Notes: generated by a model not told the origin, from the sequence alone. A stretch of 64,000 bases of DNA from Eutreptiella sp. 'Long Island Sound 2002' (GCA_964036045.1 OZ038384.1:50258843-50322842); one strand, 5' to 3'; counted from the stretch's first letter, positions 17,334 through 28,757 are shown. Program-made: numbers and translations.

Positions 17334-18317
17334 CTCCCCATAATTATCACAATGGTCCATGCACCCACATGAGTACGCCATTCCGCCCGTCGCCGTCGGC
17401 CGCTGCACCACCCAGTTCTGCTCCACCGCCTCCGCAACACTAGCGGGCGCCACATGCAGGGCATGCCCCATGGCTGCCCACTCCATCCATTCCGGCCCAT
17501 CCTCGTCCCGCCTCAACACGTAACCACACGTGGCAAACGTGAACACCAACGAACCTTTCTCAACCGTAAACCGTGTCCCGCCGTCAAAACTTGCCTTTGG
17601 GAGGTACCAACGGTGAAACCGGGCCAAGGGACATGGTGGCTCCTCGGGGCCGGGGGGGCACTTAAAAAAGAAAGTTGCACCATGCACACCATGGCCCAAA
17701 ATCACAACGTCACCACAATAGGGGATAGCTTGCCGTCGCCGAACAAGCAACGGAGCCGAAAAATGGGTAAAAGATTCCCAAGGGATAGGAACACCTTTGG
17801 CATCTTTCAGAAATTGAACCATAGGAGGAAGGGCATACAATTGGCGAGCAAGATGCACCTTTGACATGGTGGCAGCATGCTCCAAAGGGACAAACGGGAT
17901 GAACAAAGTGTAGCGCCCCTTTTCCCCACCACCTGCCCCGCGATGAAAGGTGCAACCTTTTAAAAGAAGGATGTCACCCAATTCCATGGAACACGCATCC
18001 CAACGATTGGACTCATGTTGCCCAACCTGATGTGAACCCACTCCGACTTGCAAAGCACACTCGGGAGGAACATTGTCCAAGGGAATAAAGACTTGGATGC
18101 AATCCTTCATCCAAGGTGGACCCATAAGGTTGTGATCCGAATGGACCAACTGATACCCATCCCATGGGGCACATGGGGTACAATGTAGCAATTTCAGATC
18201 CACGGGTTTCAACGCACTCCACTCAACACCCTCAATGCGCGTCACCGCACCCAACACTTGCGCGCGCAACTCCTCGGGCAACCATTTCGACGACCGTTTT
18301 GTTTGCTTCCGAATCAC
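17334..18317 (-). CDS. PhyH-like 2OG-Fe(II) dioxygenase exon
   Basis: Residues about 57-59 are HSD, the HxD iron motif. After 14 residues comes VFIPLDNVPPECALQVGVGSHQ, typical of the phytanoyl-CoA dioxygenase fold. MELGDILLLKGCTFHRGAGGG then supplies the distal His, and the Arg of EKGRYTLFIPF the 2OG carboxylate ligand. A second domain follows (FHRWYLPKASFDGG, then WMEWAAMGHALHVAP) with a cysteine-containing end (SCGCMDHCDNYGE) at the donor 17333. The ligand set looks complete, unlike the 1-840 copy. The start is uncertain: the frame opens around 18317 (alternative start MIRKQTK), but similarity to the 9.4 kb region suggests the protein begins upstream. It probably acts in the nucleus with the element's transposase; the substrate is unknown. 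Confidence 0.6.
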
Positions 18318-18600
18318 GTTGGCACGTTGGGATTGGAACTTGGTATTTTGAAGTGCCCGAAAAAGCGCTATAATCCTGCGGACGTGCCCCTCCCCTCACA
18401 AACTTCTCCCACAAACTTGCCCACTTGGGCCTCCTGGTACACGTACACAAACTTCCCCGTAGCCCAACCCACGATTTTTGATGATCTGAGGGTGCATTAA
18501 ATGCTGTGGTGGTTGTGTGCGAGGTGTTGTTCAAGCATTCATGTTTTCGACCAGCATTCTTTGAGCATTGCCGGCACACAAGCGTGCGCACATATCAGTT
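18318..18600 (-). other. Possible upstream exon remnant of the PhyH-like gene
   Basis: Reading frames continue upstream in more than one phase, and one short stretch resembles the C-terminal part of the copy at 9218-9442. No clean start or splice was found. Confidence 0.25.
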
Positions 18601-19725
18601 GGGCCCTGGATGCAATGCAGGATTACTGCGACCCGAACCTGCGGCCATGGATGAACCATGCAGCATAGGTCTATCACCCCTACCACCAGCCTGTCAGACC
18701 AAGACCAAGGAAAAGCAATGCAGCTCCTTCCACATGAACAGCGAGCAGCCCATGTGCGGTACCGCGTGCGTTACAAACTATCTAGTTTGCTTGCCCCGAT
18801 GGCTCACCCACGGATGTATGTCCGCGAGAGGCTAATAGAGTTGAGGGCTGCAATCAGACCCTCAACTGAATGGAGTGTGCAGTGCCATACACTGAATAGA
18901 CTGCTCCGAATGCAATGTCAGGGACTCGTGGGTCACATTTCCGTCCCATTGGGCCCCTGATTGGTCATCTGTTTGACCGAAGGGGGATAGGGAAGCCATT
19001 TTCGGGCGGGGGCGGTTGGCAATGCGGCAAATATTCGTTGAAAATTGAACTCTTCGGTGGCGCTGCACGGGACTGCTCAAGGGGGTGGGGGGTGGGGGGG
19101 GGGGGGGGATTTGCCTGCGCGTGCCTGTGTTCTGGGCTGGGACGCCCCTCAGCAGAAGTGTCAGCAGAGGTTGAAGTGATGAGCGAACACGTGGACCCAT
19201 GGGTAAACTATTGGAACTGGTGCTCAATACTGAAGTCAGTACTTGTGACAGGTAATTCCTGAGGAATGTTGGAAAGGCGTTTGGACAAGGGAAGTAGACT
19301 TTACAGCCCCGCGTGCCCCCAACAATAACTTCAATGGAGCGTATGGTTGTGGGCAGAGCCAGACTCAAGGGCCAAAACACGGCCAGGGCCTTTTGCCCCA
19401 CGCAAATGGCCCCCTGCCGCCCCCCTCGCCCCCCCCCCCCGCCCCCCCGACCCGCAAAAACCATCGTCATCTTCGTACCCGCATCATTTGCACGGGATGA
19501 AATCATCCGCGTTCCTCGAGGGAAATGAGCTCTACAGCCGATACACATGATGCGGCAGGTATCCCATGGTCGGCAGCAGCCCTGAAAGAGAATGCGCACG
19601 AGGCAGCCGGGTAGGAACGGGTGGGTACGATCAGCGGACAGGATGGATGTGGGCAGGGTGACAGGGCAGAAACAGATGAGTGCGGGGCAGGGATGGATGT
19701 CAATCGGGGATTGCCGCCTCCACCG
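18601..19725. other. Intergenic, no gene recognised
   Basis: It contains poly-G (19081-19110) and poly-C (19429-19448) runs. No coding or element signal that I can support. Confidence 0.5.
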
Positions 19726-19984
19726 TTGACAATTTACAATTTACGAAATGCAGGGTCCCTAAACCCGAACCGACACAGCACCGGAGGGACCCGGACTCGA
19801 AGTTTTAGAACAAATGAAAATGGTAGATTTGGAATCAGCAGGACGAGGGAGTCTAGAAAGGTGATCATGTTCAGTGAAATCTTTTCCAACCATTTTTGAC
19901 CCCCCAAAAGTGGTTTTTCACACCTTTCTGGCGCCGGGGGGTCATAATGACTGACATTCCATTTCGTAAATTGTAAATCGTCAA
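19726..19984. mobile_element. 259-bp MITE with 25-bp inverted termini
   Basis: The left end reads TTGACAATTTACAATTTACG and continues AAATG; the right end is its inverted copy with one change (TTGACGATTTAC). The interior is non-coding. No obvious target duplication was seen. Confidence 0.8.
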
Positions 19985-22900
19985 ATTTGTACTCTACGTG
20001 GCTGGAGGCCCCCTTTGGGGGGGGGGGGGAGGCGGGGAAGGCAAGGCCCCTGCCATCTTGGGGGACCCAGAGTGGGGAAGGTCCTGGGTTCAGCCGGCTG
20101 ACTTGCCCAAAGGCGCCAAAGGCGGCCGAACGATATTAGCCACACCTTAGACCGGCAAAGCCGGCCCATCTCCTGGGGCAGCGTTGGAGGTTGGCAGGTC
20201 GAGAAGGCTCAAGTGGCAGCGGGTAGGTTCAGGGGGCAGGACAGGCCATGGGCATGTTGAAAGGGCATGAAATGAGTGTCAGCAGGTTGAGCCTGAAGGG
20301 ATGCCAAAAGCGTCCAGTGTGTGTCACTGCTACATAGGGCGTCACAGCAGCACATTCTTATGTTCAGAGGGGGGGCACGGATGGCAGTGGGCAGGCTTGT
20401 GGTGAATACATTTGCAGGGTGTTATGCAGAAAAGCAGACCTTGCCGATTCTCATCTTCAGCCGTGTCCTTTGGACCACATAAATAATTCACCAATCCTGT
20501 GGCGAGGTGATGCAGGGCCCAAGAACATGGCAGCAACGGCCTCGCGCACTAAGCTCAGCCCCAACCATCACCAGGAAACAGATGAAAGCCAAAACAGCCC
20601 AAGAGCCTTTCCGGTTTTCACTGGCCACACACAAACGGACCTGTTCCTTTCTGGACTTTTTGACTGACAGTGTGGTCACAAATGCTGTTTAGAGAGTCAG
20701 AGAGCTGGCATGAGAGACGAGGCTAACCAGGCACGCAGACTCGACACACTGCAGCCTTGCCTTCCCCACAGCACGCCCTCTGCCACTGGGGAAGGGTTGT
20801 GATACTAAAGGGCATACAATCTTTGCAGTCGGGGGAAACTGGCCGCCCAGTGGGTGTATGCAGTTGTGGGTGTGGATGTAGACTGGAGGCATCCATGTTG
20901 TATGCTGCCGCGTCACTACAGCCAACGACGTCCCTGCCCTTAGGAAAGCACCTGCACTGTTGACAAAGGCAGGCCTTACCTCGAGCCTCCCCTTATGAGC
21001 ACCACCTTGACCCATTCTGTGCCCCTGCGGACGATAAAATCACATGAGAGACCTACACAGTCCCAGTGATGTGGTTGGCCTTGCGGGGACAAGAGGGTGA
21101 GGAACAAGGAAGAGGAATCTGAAGCCCCGTGCACCACGGCAATCAATCATGGATGGGGGAGTTCTGTTCAGTTCCAGACCCCGGACCCCACAGCGTGAAC
21201 AGCAGGCCCCAGAGCGGGGGGCGGGGGGAGGGGGGGGCTCTCGGGGTTTGAAGCAGTTTTGTATCAAATCCCATTCACCACTCACCATCTCCGTACACCT
21301 TCATCAGCTTGATTCTTGATTGCCTGCAGGCCTTTGCCACGTCCGTTTTGGCTGTCAGGTGCTGGGCATGTGTTCCCATATTGCCAAAACTGCTGTTTTC
21401 CAGTGGTGTATGTTGGAGGATCTGGTTTTGGTTTTGCCATGCACCAGACCTCCGGCCCTGGGTCGTCAAGTTGACACTCGGGGCGGGGGGGGGGGGGGTG
21501 CTCGAAATTCAGACACCATGCTTAAAACCCATTTGGGAAAAGGGGGGGGGGGTTGGACGGGGGGTTTTGGAAGGGGGGGTTTCTGCTGCACGGGGGCTTC
21601 CCTAGTATAATAGGTGGACAACCCACCCAAGAAAAAACACCCATGGGGGCGGGGGGGGGGGGGGGGATGTTCGCCACAATCCAGCCAAAAAAAAAAATCC
21701 TCAGTCTGGATTGTGTTACCGGGTACCGGGTGGTGCGGCCTCACACTCGGATCCAAACTTTGTCTCCCAGAAAAAAAGCACAAACTCAATACTACTAAGA
21801 AACAATAGTAAACTTCGAGGGTGTTGTAATGGGGGGTTGTTATCCATGCAATCAAAAATCATCTTACCCCCGCATGGTATCCAATATGTTAGAAACCCCC
21901 CAGCATGCTCCGGGCCTAAGGCCACGAGGCACTCTGGACCTCACCGCACTTGCATGTAGTCAGTAATGCCACAACCGGCATGTACCCGCACCGGTCTCTG
22001 CTTGGTCTGGGCCTCATTTCGTCATCTATGGCGTCTTCCACAGCATCCAAGCTCACAGTTTAGCGAGCGGAACTCCCTATCACCATAATAGTCAACAGCC
22101 AGTCGCGAGGCCACCAGCCCATCAAGTGGTCTCATATCTCGCCGGTGGCTGCACCTCCTCATTGCCAACTGCAAAGAGGCCCCGGCTCGCCTCACCTAGG
22201 CTGTCGCACTTGTGCAGTTCCCGTCAGATGCCCACAAACCATGTGGCCTAAAGGCAACGGCCCACACAAGCTCTGTTAGTGTAAGCCAGTGACCGCGCTA
22301 GCAAATTATCATCATACGGGTTTTGTGCTAGTGCCACTTCACAAAGATGGGGGTTAGAAGGGTGGGTAGGGGGGGGGCTAGGGTGCTTGGAATTTCTCTG
22401 AAGGAGGATCCCCTTGGCTGCAAACCCCCCCAAAATAAGAGCAAAACTTGACAGGGGCCCAAAACGGACCGGGGAACATCCTTGGTCCAATGGGAAGGGG
22501 GGGGGGGATACAAAGCACACAAAGGCACCGTCGTGGGCTCCTCCAAATATTACTCTGAATCCACATCGTATTCTAGGCAATGTAGCACCCATGTACCATA
22601 GCCAAGTTCGTTGGCGATAGAAACACTCGTGCACCCTTGGGTGGGTGGGCAGGATTGGCTAGCATTCAACTGCCTATGGGTGGGCGGGTGGGTTGCCGTC
22701 CAAAAATACCAAACACACACCACATCGTAAAGAACCATAGATCAATACCCGGGCCCCATTAATCTACGATTTTACAAGGAACCCATAGGCACAGTCGTGA
22801 GCTCCTGTAAAAATTACTCGGCGTATAGTAGGCATCCGGGCTTCATTTTATGCGCCCCTCCTCATTCCCAAAAGAATACTGTACAAAGACCTCATGAAAC

Positions 22901-23240
22901 TCTTGCCCCAACGAGTTCTCCGCCGTACCTGCTTGCGCCAAAACGCTAGCATCCCAAAGGGCCCCAATAGGACCCCCTCCACAAAAGCACCGTGTTGCCA
23001 TGTAGTGTTGCCATGTAGTGAATCCCATGGGGCTTGCAAGCGCAACTACACTATCTCCAACACCATCACCCTGTCACCATCACAATTAGGGCTAGGCAGC
23101 TGGCAACGCCAACCGGGTTAAACAAACCTTTAGCCCAATGTGAACAGATGCCCAACGAAGAACCCTTAGACAACATATACAATAAGCGCCGAAAGGTGCC
23201 TTGTACAGCTATGGGTATAAAGTCTGAAGTCTGAAGTCTG
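19985..23240. other. Intergenic, homopolymer-rich, no gene recognised
   Basis: Long poly-G runs at 20018-20030, 21481-21498, 21541-21551, 21650-21666 and 22497-22507. A short diverged repeat links 22520-22580 and 22790-22840 (AGGCACCGTCGTGGGCTCCT against AGGCACAGTCGTGAGCTCCT). No ORF shows protein-like composition. Confidence 0.5.
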
Positions 23241-23259
23241 ATTTGGCATGTCGTGTTGC

Positions 23260-23760
23260 GGACCCACCATTAGAGCACATCCAAGTAAAAGTCTGATACA
23301 AGTGCGCCCCCCCCCCCCACACACACAGAAACTTGAGTTCAAGAAAATGGTTACAGCAGTGCAGACCCCCCCCCCAAGACACATAGCAACTTCAAAGGAA
23401 AATGGGGATAAAAGTGCAATACCCCACCCCCCACAGACACACAGGCACTTCACCTCGGGAAACTGGTGCGTTAGGGAAAATAGGTTGCAATGGAAAATGT
23501 GGACAAGCGAACACTAGAAAAAGTCTCATACAAACCCCCCCCCCCAAAAAACACACAACCACACAGTTCAAGAAAATGGTGGGTTGGGTTGGGCAAAAAA
23601 GGGGGTTTGAAAATCCGGAAAAGGCAATTCTGGGAACAATGTGGCACAAGTACCCACCCCCCCCCCTCCCCGCCCCAAAAAAAAACACATACCTCTTGAA
23701 AAATGGGGCGTTGGGGAAAATATGGAAAAAGGGAAAACCAAGGGAAATGGGAAAACCGTA
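23260..23760. repeat. Degenerate minisatellite with poly-C blocks
   Basis: About five irregular units of 80-100 bp, each with an AAAGTC(T)..ATACAA or AAAATGG segment, a C8-C10 run and ACACACA. Lengths and sequence drift between units. Confidence 0.55.
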
Positions 23761-23861
23761 CTGATGCTTGCTAATGTATGAATGGACCTGCAGAGAAGGA
23801 GAACATGGGGATTGGCACAGCAGGCATGCAAAAGCACAATACCACTGCAACCCCAACACTG

Positions 23862-25157
23862 TCATTCATCAATGAGTCCGTCCATGTCATCCACCGGCAC
23901 TTGGGAACATGGTTGTGAGCTGCTGGGAGGTGCAGCAGAACGGGTAGCACGATCCGTTGGGGGGACCCAGTCAGAGTCCAGCTGGGCTAGCAAAGGCAAC
24001 ACCTCCTGCATAGCAAGTTCTCGGGCTTGTCCCCGGGTCTTGCTATTTGGCACCTTCACACCCATGCTTGCCAAGCCATCACAGATGCGAGCGCGTGTCC
24101 AGTCACGCAATGTGCCTGACTTTGCAGCACATACCAACTTGGCCTGTGCACGGGCCAAGGCACGCTTTGGGTCGGACTTCCGTGGTGACACTGCCTCCTC
24201 TTCACTGTTATTTTCAGCAGCCTCAGCTGCATCATCCACAACCTGCACCACTGCCTCACCACACGGTCTTGGATCCTTGACGAAGCACGTATGGCAAACC
24301 AGACATGTGTTGCACCAGATGCGCACAGATTGCCTGCACACTGCACAGTCCATGCCCCTTCGGAAAGCGAAGAAGTCATGGTTGCCGCCATGCTGAGCAG
24401 GACTACCATCTGGTTCGACCAAAGTGCCCTCAGTGTGCTCAGACGGGGCTTGTCGGTCAGCGCGTCTGCGTGTTGCGCCTTGACAAGCCAGTGGCACTTC
24501 CGACCCCCCAAAAGATGGCAAAATGTCACCATCGTCTGCCACTGCAGCCTCCCCTTCCAGGCACTGCAACATGGCCGCTTCCACTGATGTACGTGGATCA
24601 ATGCGATGCGAAACCCTATGCCGGGGACGCACATCGAAGCGTGCATTGGCTGCCAGCTTGCTGGCTACCTCGACACCCTGCCCCTTCACCCACTGCCGCA
24701 AAGGTGGCAGATTACAATGCAAAGCCATGCACATGCTAAGGACATGTGTGTCCTCCATATCATGCATACTGTTGGTGAACCTCCCACGCAACGAAATGGC
24801 ACGCTCAACAGCAGCCTCAGCAGGGCAATATGTGCGCAGCAATGCCAAAACACGCCAAACATTCACCCATTGGACATGCTCCCGCTCCGGCGTCAAGGCC
24901 TCCCACATCCGGGACATGGGGGTCTTGGCGAACGTCCGAACGACATGCTCCTTGAAGGATTCCCACTCTTCCAATGCACGAGCAGCATTAACATGCGCAG
25001 CTGCCAGTTCAGCATGGTGTGTGCCCATGAACTGCTTCAGCAGATCCACTCCAAATGTGGCTCGATCAGCCGCTGGTAGAGCGAGCCAACGGCCGTGGTC
25101 AAGCAACACAGCACACTCAAGAACACCCCGGGGGTCAATGGTCCCCTGTCCCTCCAC
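23862..25157 (-). CDS. Protein with hAT-dimerisation-like segment, Cys cluster and SAP-like end
   Basis: 431 residues from the first ATG (MEGQGTIDPRGV). Around residues 105-150, TYCPAEAAVERAISLRGR followed by a long helix ending HVLSMCMALHCN resembles the hATC dimerisation domain of hAT transposases (AxAxVERxFS pattern). A cysteine set, CAVC then CNTCLVCHTC (about residues 275-295), could bind zinc. An acidic/Ser-rich linker follows, then RARICDGLASMGVKVPNSKTRG, a SAP-like helix-turn-helix that often binds DNA. No upstream catalytic domain is present, so this is a truncated or domesticated hAT-derived gene, or the last exon of a longer one. The Pro-rich gene upstream on the same strand could be an earlier exon. 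The reading frame is intact. Confidence 0.45.
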   Translation of the reverse strand: MEGQGTIDPRGVLECAVLLDHGRWLALPAADRATFGVDLLKQFMGTHHAELAAAHVNAARALEEWESFKEHVVRTFAKTPMSRMWEALTPEREHVQWVNVWRVLALLRTYCPAEAAVERAISLRGRFTNSMHDMEDTHVLSMCMALHCNLPPLRQWVKGQGVEVASKLAANARFDVRPRHRVSHRIDPRTSVEAAMLQCLEGEAAVADDGDILPSFGGSEVPLACQGATRRRADRQAPSEHTEGTLVEPDGSPAQHGGNHDFFAFRRGMDCAVCRQSVRIWCNTCLVCHTCFVKDPRPCGEAVVQVVDDAAEAAENNSEEEAVSPRKSDPKRALARAQAKLVCAAKSGTLRDWTRARICDGLASMGVKVPNSKTRGQARELAMQEVLPLLAQLDSDWVPPTDRATRSAAPPSSSQPCSQVPVDDMDGLIDE

Positions 25158-25280
25158 GATGCCAGCAAGCAGTGTGTCTGTGACTGCCCGTGCCTCTGTG
25201 GCTGGAAAAGGGGGGCTGGTTGTGCACCTCTAGCCATCGGTATCAAACCGAAACAATTCAACGCCATGCCATGCACCTGC

Positions 25281-25692
25281 CACGCACTTCCTCGCCTCAA
25301 GGGGGAGGTTGGAAATAAAAGAGTGCCCGGACTGAGACGCACGGCGCTGGAGCAATGAACCGTACTGCGGGGTGGGGCAGGGCCGCTTCGGGGCGGGCAG
25401 GCCCAACTCAGATGTCTGGGTCAGAGACGCGACGGTCTAGTTCCAAGACGCACTTCCTCGCCTCAAGGGGGAGGTTGGAAATAAAAGAGTGCCCTATGTG
25501 TAAGAGACGCCCGGTGCACACTTGCCGAAGAGCTGGAAATTGGAACGTTTCGCCGAAGTCTGTGGACGTTGCGGGGGGGGCTGCGCAGACAGCAATGACC
25601 CAAACTGCGGCCTCTCCGGCGGGGGGGCGGACTGAGACGCACGGCGCTGGAGCAATGAACCGTACTGCGGGGTGGGGCACGGCCGCTTCGGG
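25281..25692. repeat. Duplicated GC-rich blocks between two minus-strand genes
   Basis: A 50-bp block (CACTTCCTCGCCTCAAGGGG and on to AAAAGAGTGCCC) occurs at 25281-25327 and 25449-25497, and again at 26525-26580. A 65-bp block (GGACTGAGACGCACGGCGCT onward) occurs at 25328-25395 and 25628-25695. The second 65-bp copy lies inside the Pro-rich ORF. Confidence 0.8.
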
Positions 25693-26450
25693 GCGGGAGC
25701 CAATGGGAGGAGGGAGGAGCGGCGGTGCCTGCTATACTGGGTCAGTGTCACCTGATCACTTGCTGGAGGGGGCAGTGGCCGACGAGGCACAGGTTGTGGG
25801 GCCGGCTTGGGGATACGGGGGGGTTTTGGGGTAGCACACAGGATTTCAAGCACCACTGCTGCATGCTCCTCGTCCCTCAAAAGGAAATGCGAACGGCTAA
25901 TGCGCATGCCCTCCTGCCGCACCCGCAAGGGGTTTTTCTTGGGCTGCTGAACCGCAAACCGGTACATCGCACGGCGGTTCAGCACCCCGTCAACGAAATA
26001 CTGAACCCCACCCCCGTGATTCTCCCGGATGAGCTGCAATGTTTTGGCACTGTAGGGCCCGTGAACAGTGGGTTTGGGGGGGGTGGGGGGGTCCTTGGGT
26101 ACGTACTTGGGGGGTTGTGGGGGGGATGGCGGTGGAACGGCAGTGCACATCAGGGCCTCCTCCACGGCTTCCAGGGCTACTAGGTATGGGGTTGAGGTAA
26201 CGTGGGGTCTCGGTGGAGGACTTACTGGCGTTGGAGAGGTTGCTGGTGAAGGGGGAGAGGGGGGCGGTGTTGGCAATGGAGGCTGGGGCGAGGCCAGTTC
26301 GCTGAGACAGTTCTCAGCGTCAGAGTCCCACGGTGGCAAGGGGGGTTGGTCTCCAAACCGCAATAGCTCCGGCAGATCCCCCCAACCACATTCCGGAAAC
26401 GAAGGGCTGGAGGGGACGGAAGAGGCCACGCTAAGGGGGCTAGACGACAT
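25494..26450 (-). CDS. Proline-rich hypothetical protein, 318 aa
   Basis: ATG 26450 (MSSSPLSVASSVPSS). Two Pro-rich stretches flank a central compact segment of about 90 residues (PYSAKTLQLIRENHGGGVQYFV, then RMSRSHFLLRD-like) that looks folded but is unrecognised. The C-terminal part includes repeats PQYGSLLQRRASQ and PQFGSLLSAQPP. The 3' end overlaps the duplicated blocks, and the last residues may be beyond a splice site. It may be linked to the hATC-like gene downstream. Confidence 0.4.
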   Translation of the reverse strand: MSSSPLSVASSVPSSPSFPECGWGDLPELLRFGDQPPLPPWDSDAENCLSELASPQPPLPTPPPSPPSPATSPTPVSPPPRPHVTSTPYLVALEAVEEALMCTAVPPPSPPQPPKYVPKDPPTPPKPTVHGPYSAKTLQLIRENHGGGVQYFVDGVLNRRAMYRFAVQQPKKNPLRVRQEGMRISRSHFLLRDEEHAAVVLEILCATPKPPRIPKPAPQPVPRRPLPPPASDQVTLTQYSRHRRSSLLPLAPAPKRPCPTPQYGSLLQRRASQSAPPPERPQFGSLLSAQPPPQRPQTSAKRSNFQLFGKCAPGVSYT

Positions 26451-26479
26451 GGCAAACTGCGGCGCGCAGCGGGTGGTGG

Positions 26480-26590
26480 GGCACGCCCAACTCCAATGTC
26501 TGGGTCAGAGACGCAGTGGTCTAGACCCAAGACAGACTTCCTCGCCTCAAGGGGGAGGTAGGTAACAAAAGAGTGCCCTATGTGTAGAAG
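26480..26590. repeat. Third copy of the inter-gene block
   Basis: Matches 25405-25510 with scattered changes (CAACTCCAATGTCTGGGTCA against CAACTCAGATGTCTGGGTCA). It lies just upstream of the Pro-rich gene. Confidence 0.75.
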
Positions 26591-27024
26591 AGGCTCAGTG
26601 CACACGCGTCTCCAATGCAATACACGCATTTCCCTTTGTCTCAATAACAGGCACAACATGCAACAATTACATATACCAGGAGATCAGGACCAAGTGAAAT
26701 CAAAACGAATTACCTCCAAGTTGTCAACCACCAATACACACATAGCAGAGCCCCTTCTCAGGTTTTTTTTTGGATGACAGTGGGGCTGAAAATGGTTGCA
26801 AACTGCACAACCCACATCTACTAACAACAAATTGGGACGGGCTCGCAATACATGGATGCAAATAGCAGGAAATCAGAATCCCTTCTCAGTTGTTGTCAGC
26901 GCATTCTTCATCGAAGGGGTCTGTGGTCGTAGGCGCCAGGGCCTAGACCACACACAGCTAAAACACCTCAAGGATGTTCTGCATAATGAGCACATTCTGA
27001 TCGGATGCAGCACCTATCCAGCCG
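26591..27024. other. No feature recognised upstream of the retroelement
   Basis: Presumably the 5' flank or untranslated leader of the element that follows; no repeat boundary could be placed. Confidence 0.4.
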
Positions 27025-28533
27025 ATGGCGTCATTCCAAGATGGTGGATCCCAACGCGGACAGGGCGAAGGAGCTCAACCTGGGCGTCAACAGCCCGAAA
27101 CACAGCGGGGGTTCCCCGCGCAGGCCCAGAATTTTGGGCCTCAATATGCACCGGCGTACCCAACAGGCGGTCTATGGAGAGGTATGCAGCCGATGCACTC
27201 ATGGTCGTCTCCGGTAACTATGGGGGTGCGTGGTCCAGGTGCCGGAGGTGGAGACAATTTCTCGAGCCCATAGCCATGTCCAAACTGTGGAATCCCTGGA
27301 CATAGCTATAAAATGTGTACTGCACTGACCGGGATGCCGCTCGACTCCGAAAAAATCGCCGCCCACATTGCAAATATGGAACAAAGGGATCAAATAAAAG
27401 ATATGCAAACTGCCCAAGTCAATCAGGCGCTGGTGGCACGTGGACTGGGTCACCTACAACAACCACTTCCCAGCGAGCTGAAACGGATGCGAAGTTCCCC
27501 GTATGGAGCATACGGTCGAGTGATACCGATGAATATGGGTTGGCAAGGCCCACATTTTCCCCAACAACCTCACGATCAACATTCGCAAGCAATGCAAATG
27601 CTGCAGCATCAGTCAATGGGTCCTGGACAAGCCCCTGGACATATGGGTGTGTACCAACCGCAAGGCCTACAACCTGCGATCGTCGCATACCCGCCTACAG
27701 ACCCGCCGCCTCCACTGCCTGTTTCTCCGCCTGTTACACCGGAAGCCGCAACGGAATGGGTTCTGGATTGGGGGCCATTCAAAGGTGTCATCGCTAATGC
27801 CATTGAGGAGACCACGGCACGACTGAAACCGCTCAGAGGGTACAAGTCGTGGACGGTTTCAAATCCGTGGAAGGACTTCATCGCCGTGAGTTTCGATTCC
27901 GAGGAAAATGCAGAGAATGCGGCAGTGATACTGCGCTCTATTGCTATGACGACGGTGGAAGGCAAGGCAGTCAAGCTCGAAGCAAAAACGCCGGTCCCAA
28001 AAAGTGAACACCCCCAATTTCGCCCTCCTGAAACCTCAGCGGATCCACCCAAGCGCGACAGCGAGACCATGAAGACGGCGGGCCCCGATCATACGGGGGA
28101 TCTCACCATGGGACGCACTGAAGCTTCGGAGGCCGCAAAGGTGACACCAGAAGCCAAGCGATACAAAAAACCAGCAGGTGACAAGGGCAAAGGGGGTGAA
28201 AAAGAGACTTCGGGGGTGTCGTCATCAGCTAGTGGACACCCAGCCCGAAAGCCTGGGACCGAGCCTGACGGAGACCCTGCGTACCTGCCGGTTGCGGCTA
28301 TACTCCGTTTCGAGCAGATTGAACAAGCGCAGAAGCTGCAAGGTGAGGCTATCGAAGCACAAGGAAAACAGCTGGTCTCTCTGGAGACGAAGGTCAAAGA
28401 CACGTCCACTCAAGTGGGATTGGTGGGTAGCAATGTCAAGCAAATGCTACGGGCCCAGCAGGAACAAACCATCAAGAACAGTCGGGAGTGGCATGATGTT
28501 GGGGAAATTGACGTGTGGGCCGCCGATGCTTAA
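27025..28533 (+). pseudogene. gag-like protein with CCHC zinc knuckle, interrupted by TAG
   Basis: From ATG 27025 a Gln/Gly/Pro-rich region of 82 residues runs to TAG 27271-27273, and the same frame continues at once with PCPNCGIPGHSYKMC, a CX2CX4HX4C knuckle that binds nucleic acid in Gag proteins. Next come a Gln/Met/Pro-rich stretch, a compact alpha/beta-looking segment (WTVSNPWKDFIAVSFDSEEN) that could be an RNA-binding fold, a basic linker, and a C-terminal coiled coil (FEQIEQAQKLQGEAIEAQGK). The end is TAA 28531-28533. The next ORF overlaps the last 19 bases in the -1 frame, the usual gag-pol relation, although no canonical slippery heptamer is visible. Confidence 0.55.
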
Positions 28534-28757
28534 GGGGGTCAGTAAAAAAGCCGAAAACTGGTACAACGTACTACATCATTGCACCCGATGTTTGTGGCAC
28601 CCGGTACACGGCACATCAGGCTCTGGTGCGGGATACGGATGGACCTCGAGTGTTCTGGAGACCTATGGTTGAGGGAGTGGAAGGTTTCAGTGCTGACAGC
28701 GACGATAATGAGAGCACACGGTTTTCGAAAAAGTTGAGGTGGCTACCGACATCATAG
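28515..28757 (+). pseudogene. Link segment between gag and pol, frame -1 to gag
   Basis: The coding-like stretch (KKPKTGTTYYIIAPDVCGTR, then HQALVRDTDGPRVFWRPMVE, ending in an acidic DSDDNES) continues sensibly only after another -1 change near 28725-28740 (TTTTCGAAAAAG), from where the main pol frame reads TDIIGKLNRHLKEQHERLK. The shift is either an indel or slippage at the A run. The function is unknown. Confidence 0.4.

Noticed and set aside
1-18317. KDZ (Kyakuja/Dileera/Zisupton) transposase linked to the oxygenases
   Set aside because: None of the transposase-like genes shows the KDZ signature around its first Asp; only a general DDE-like pattern is visible.
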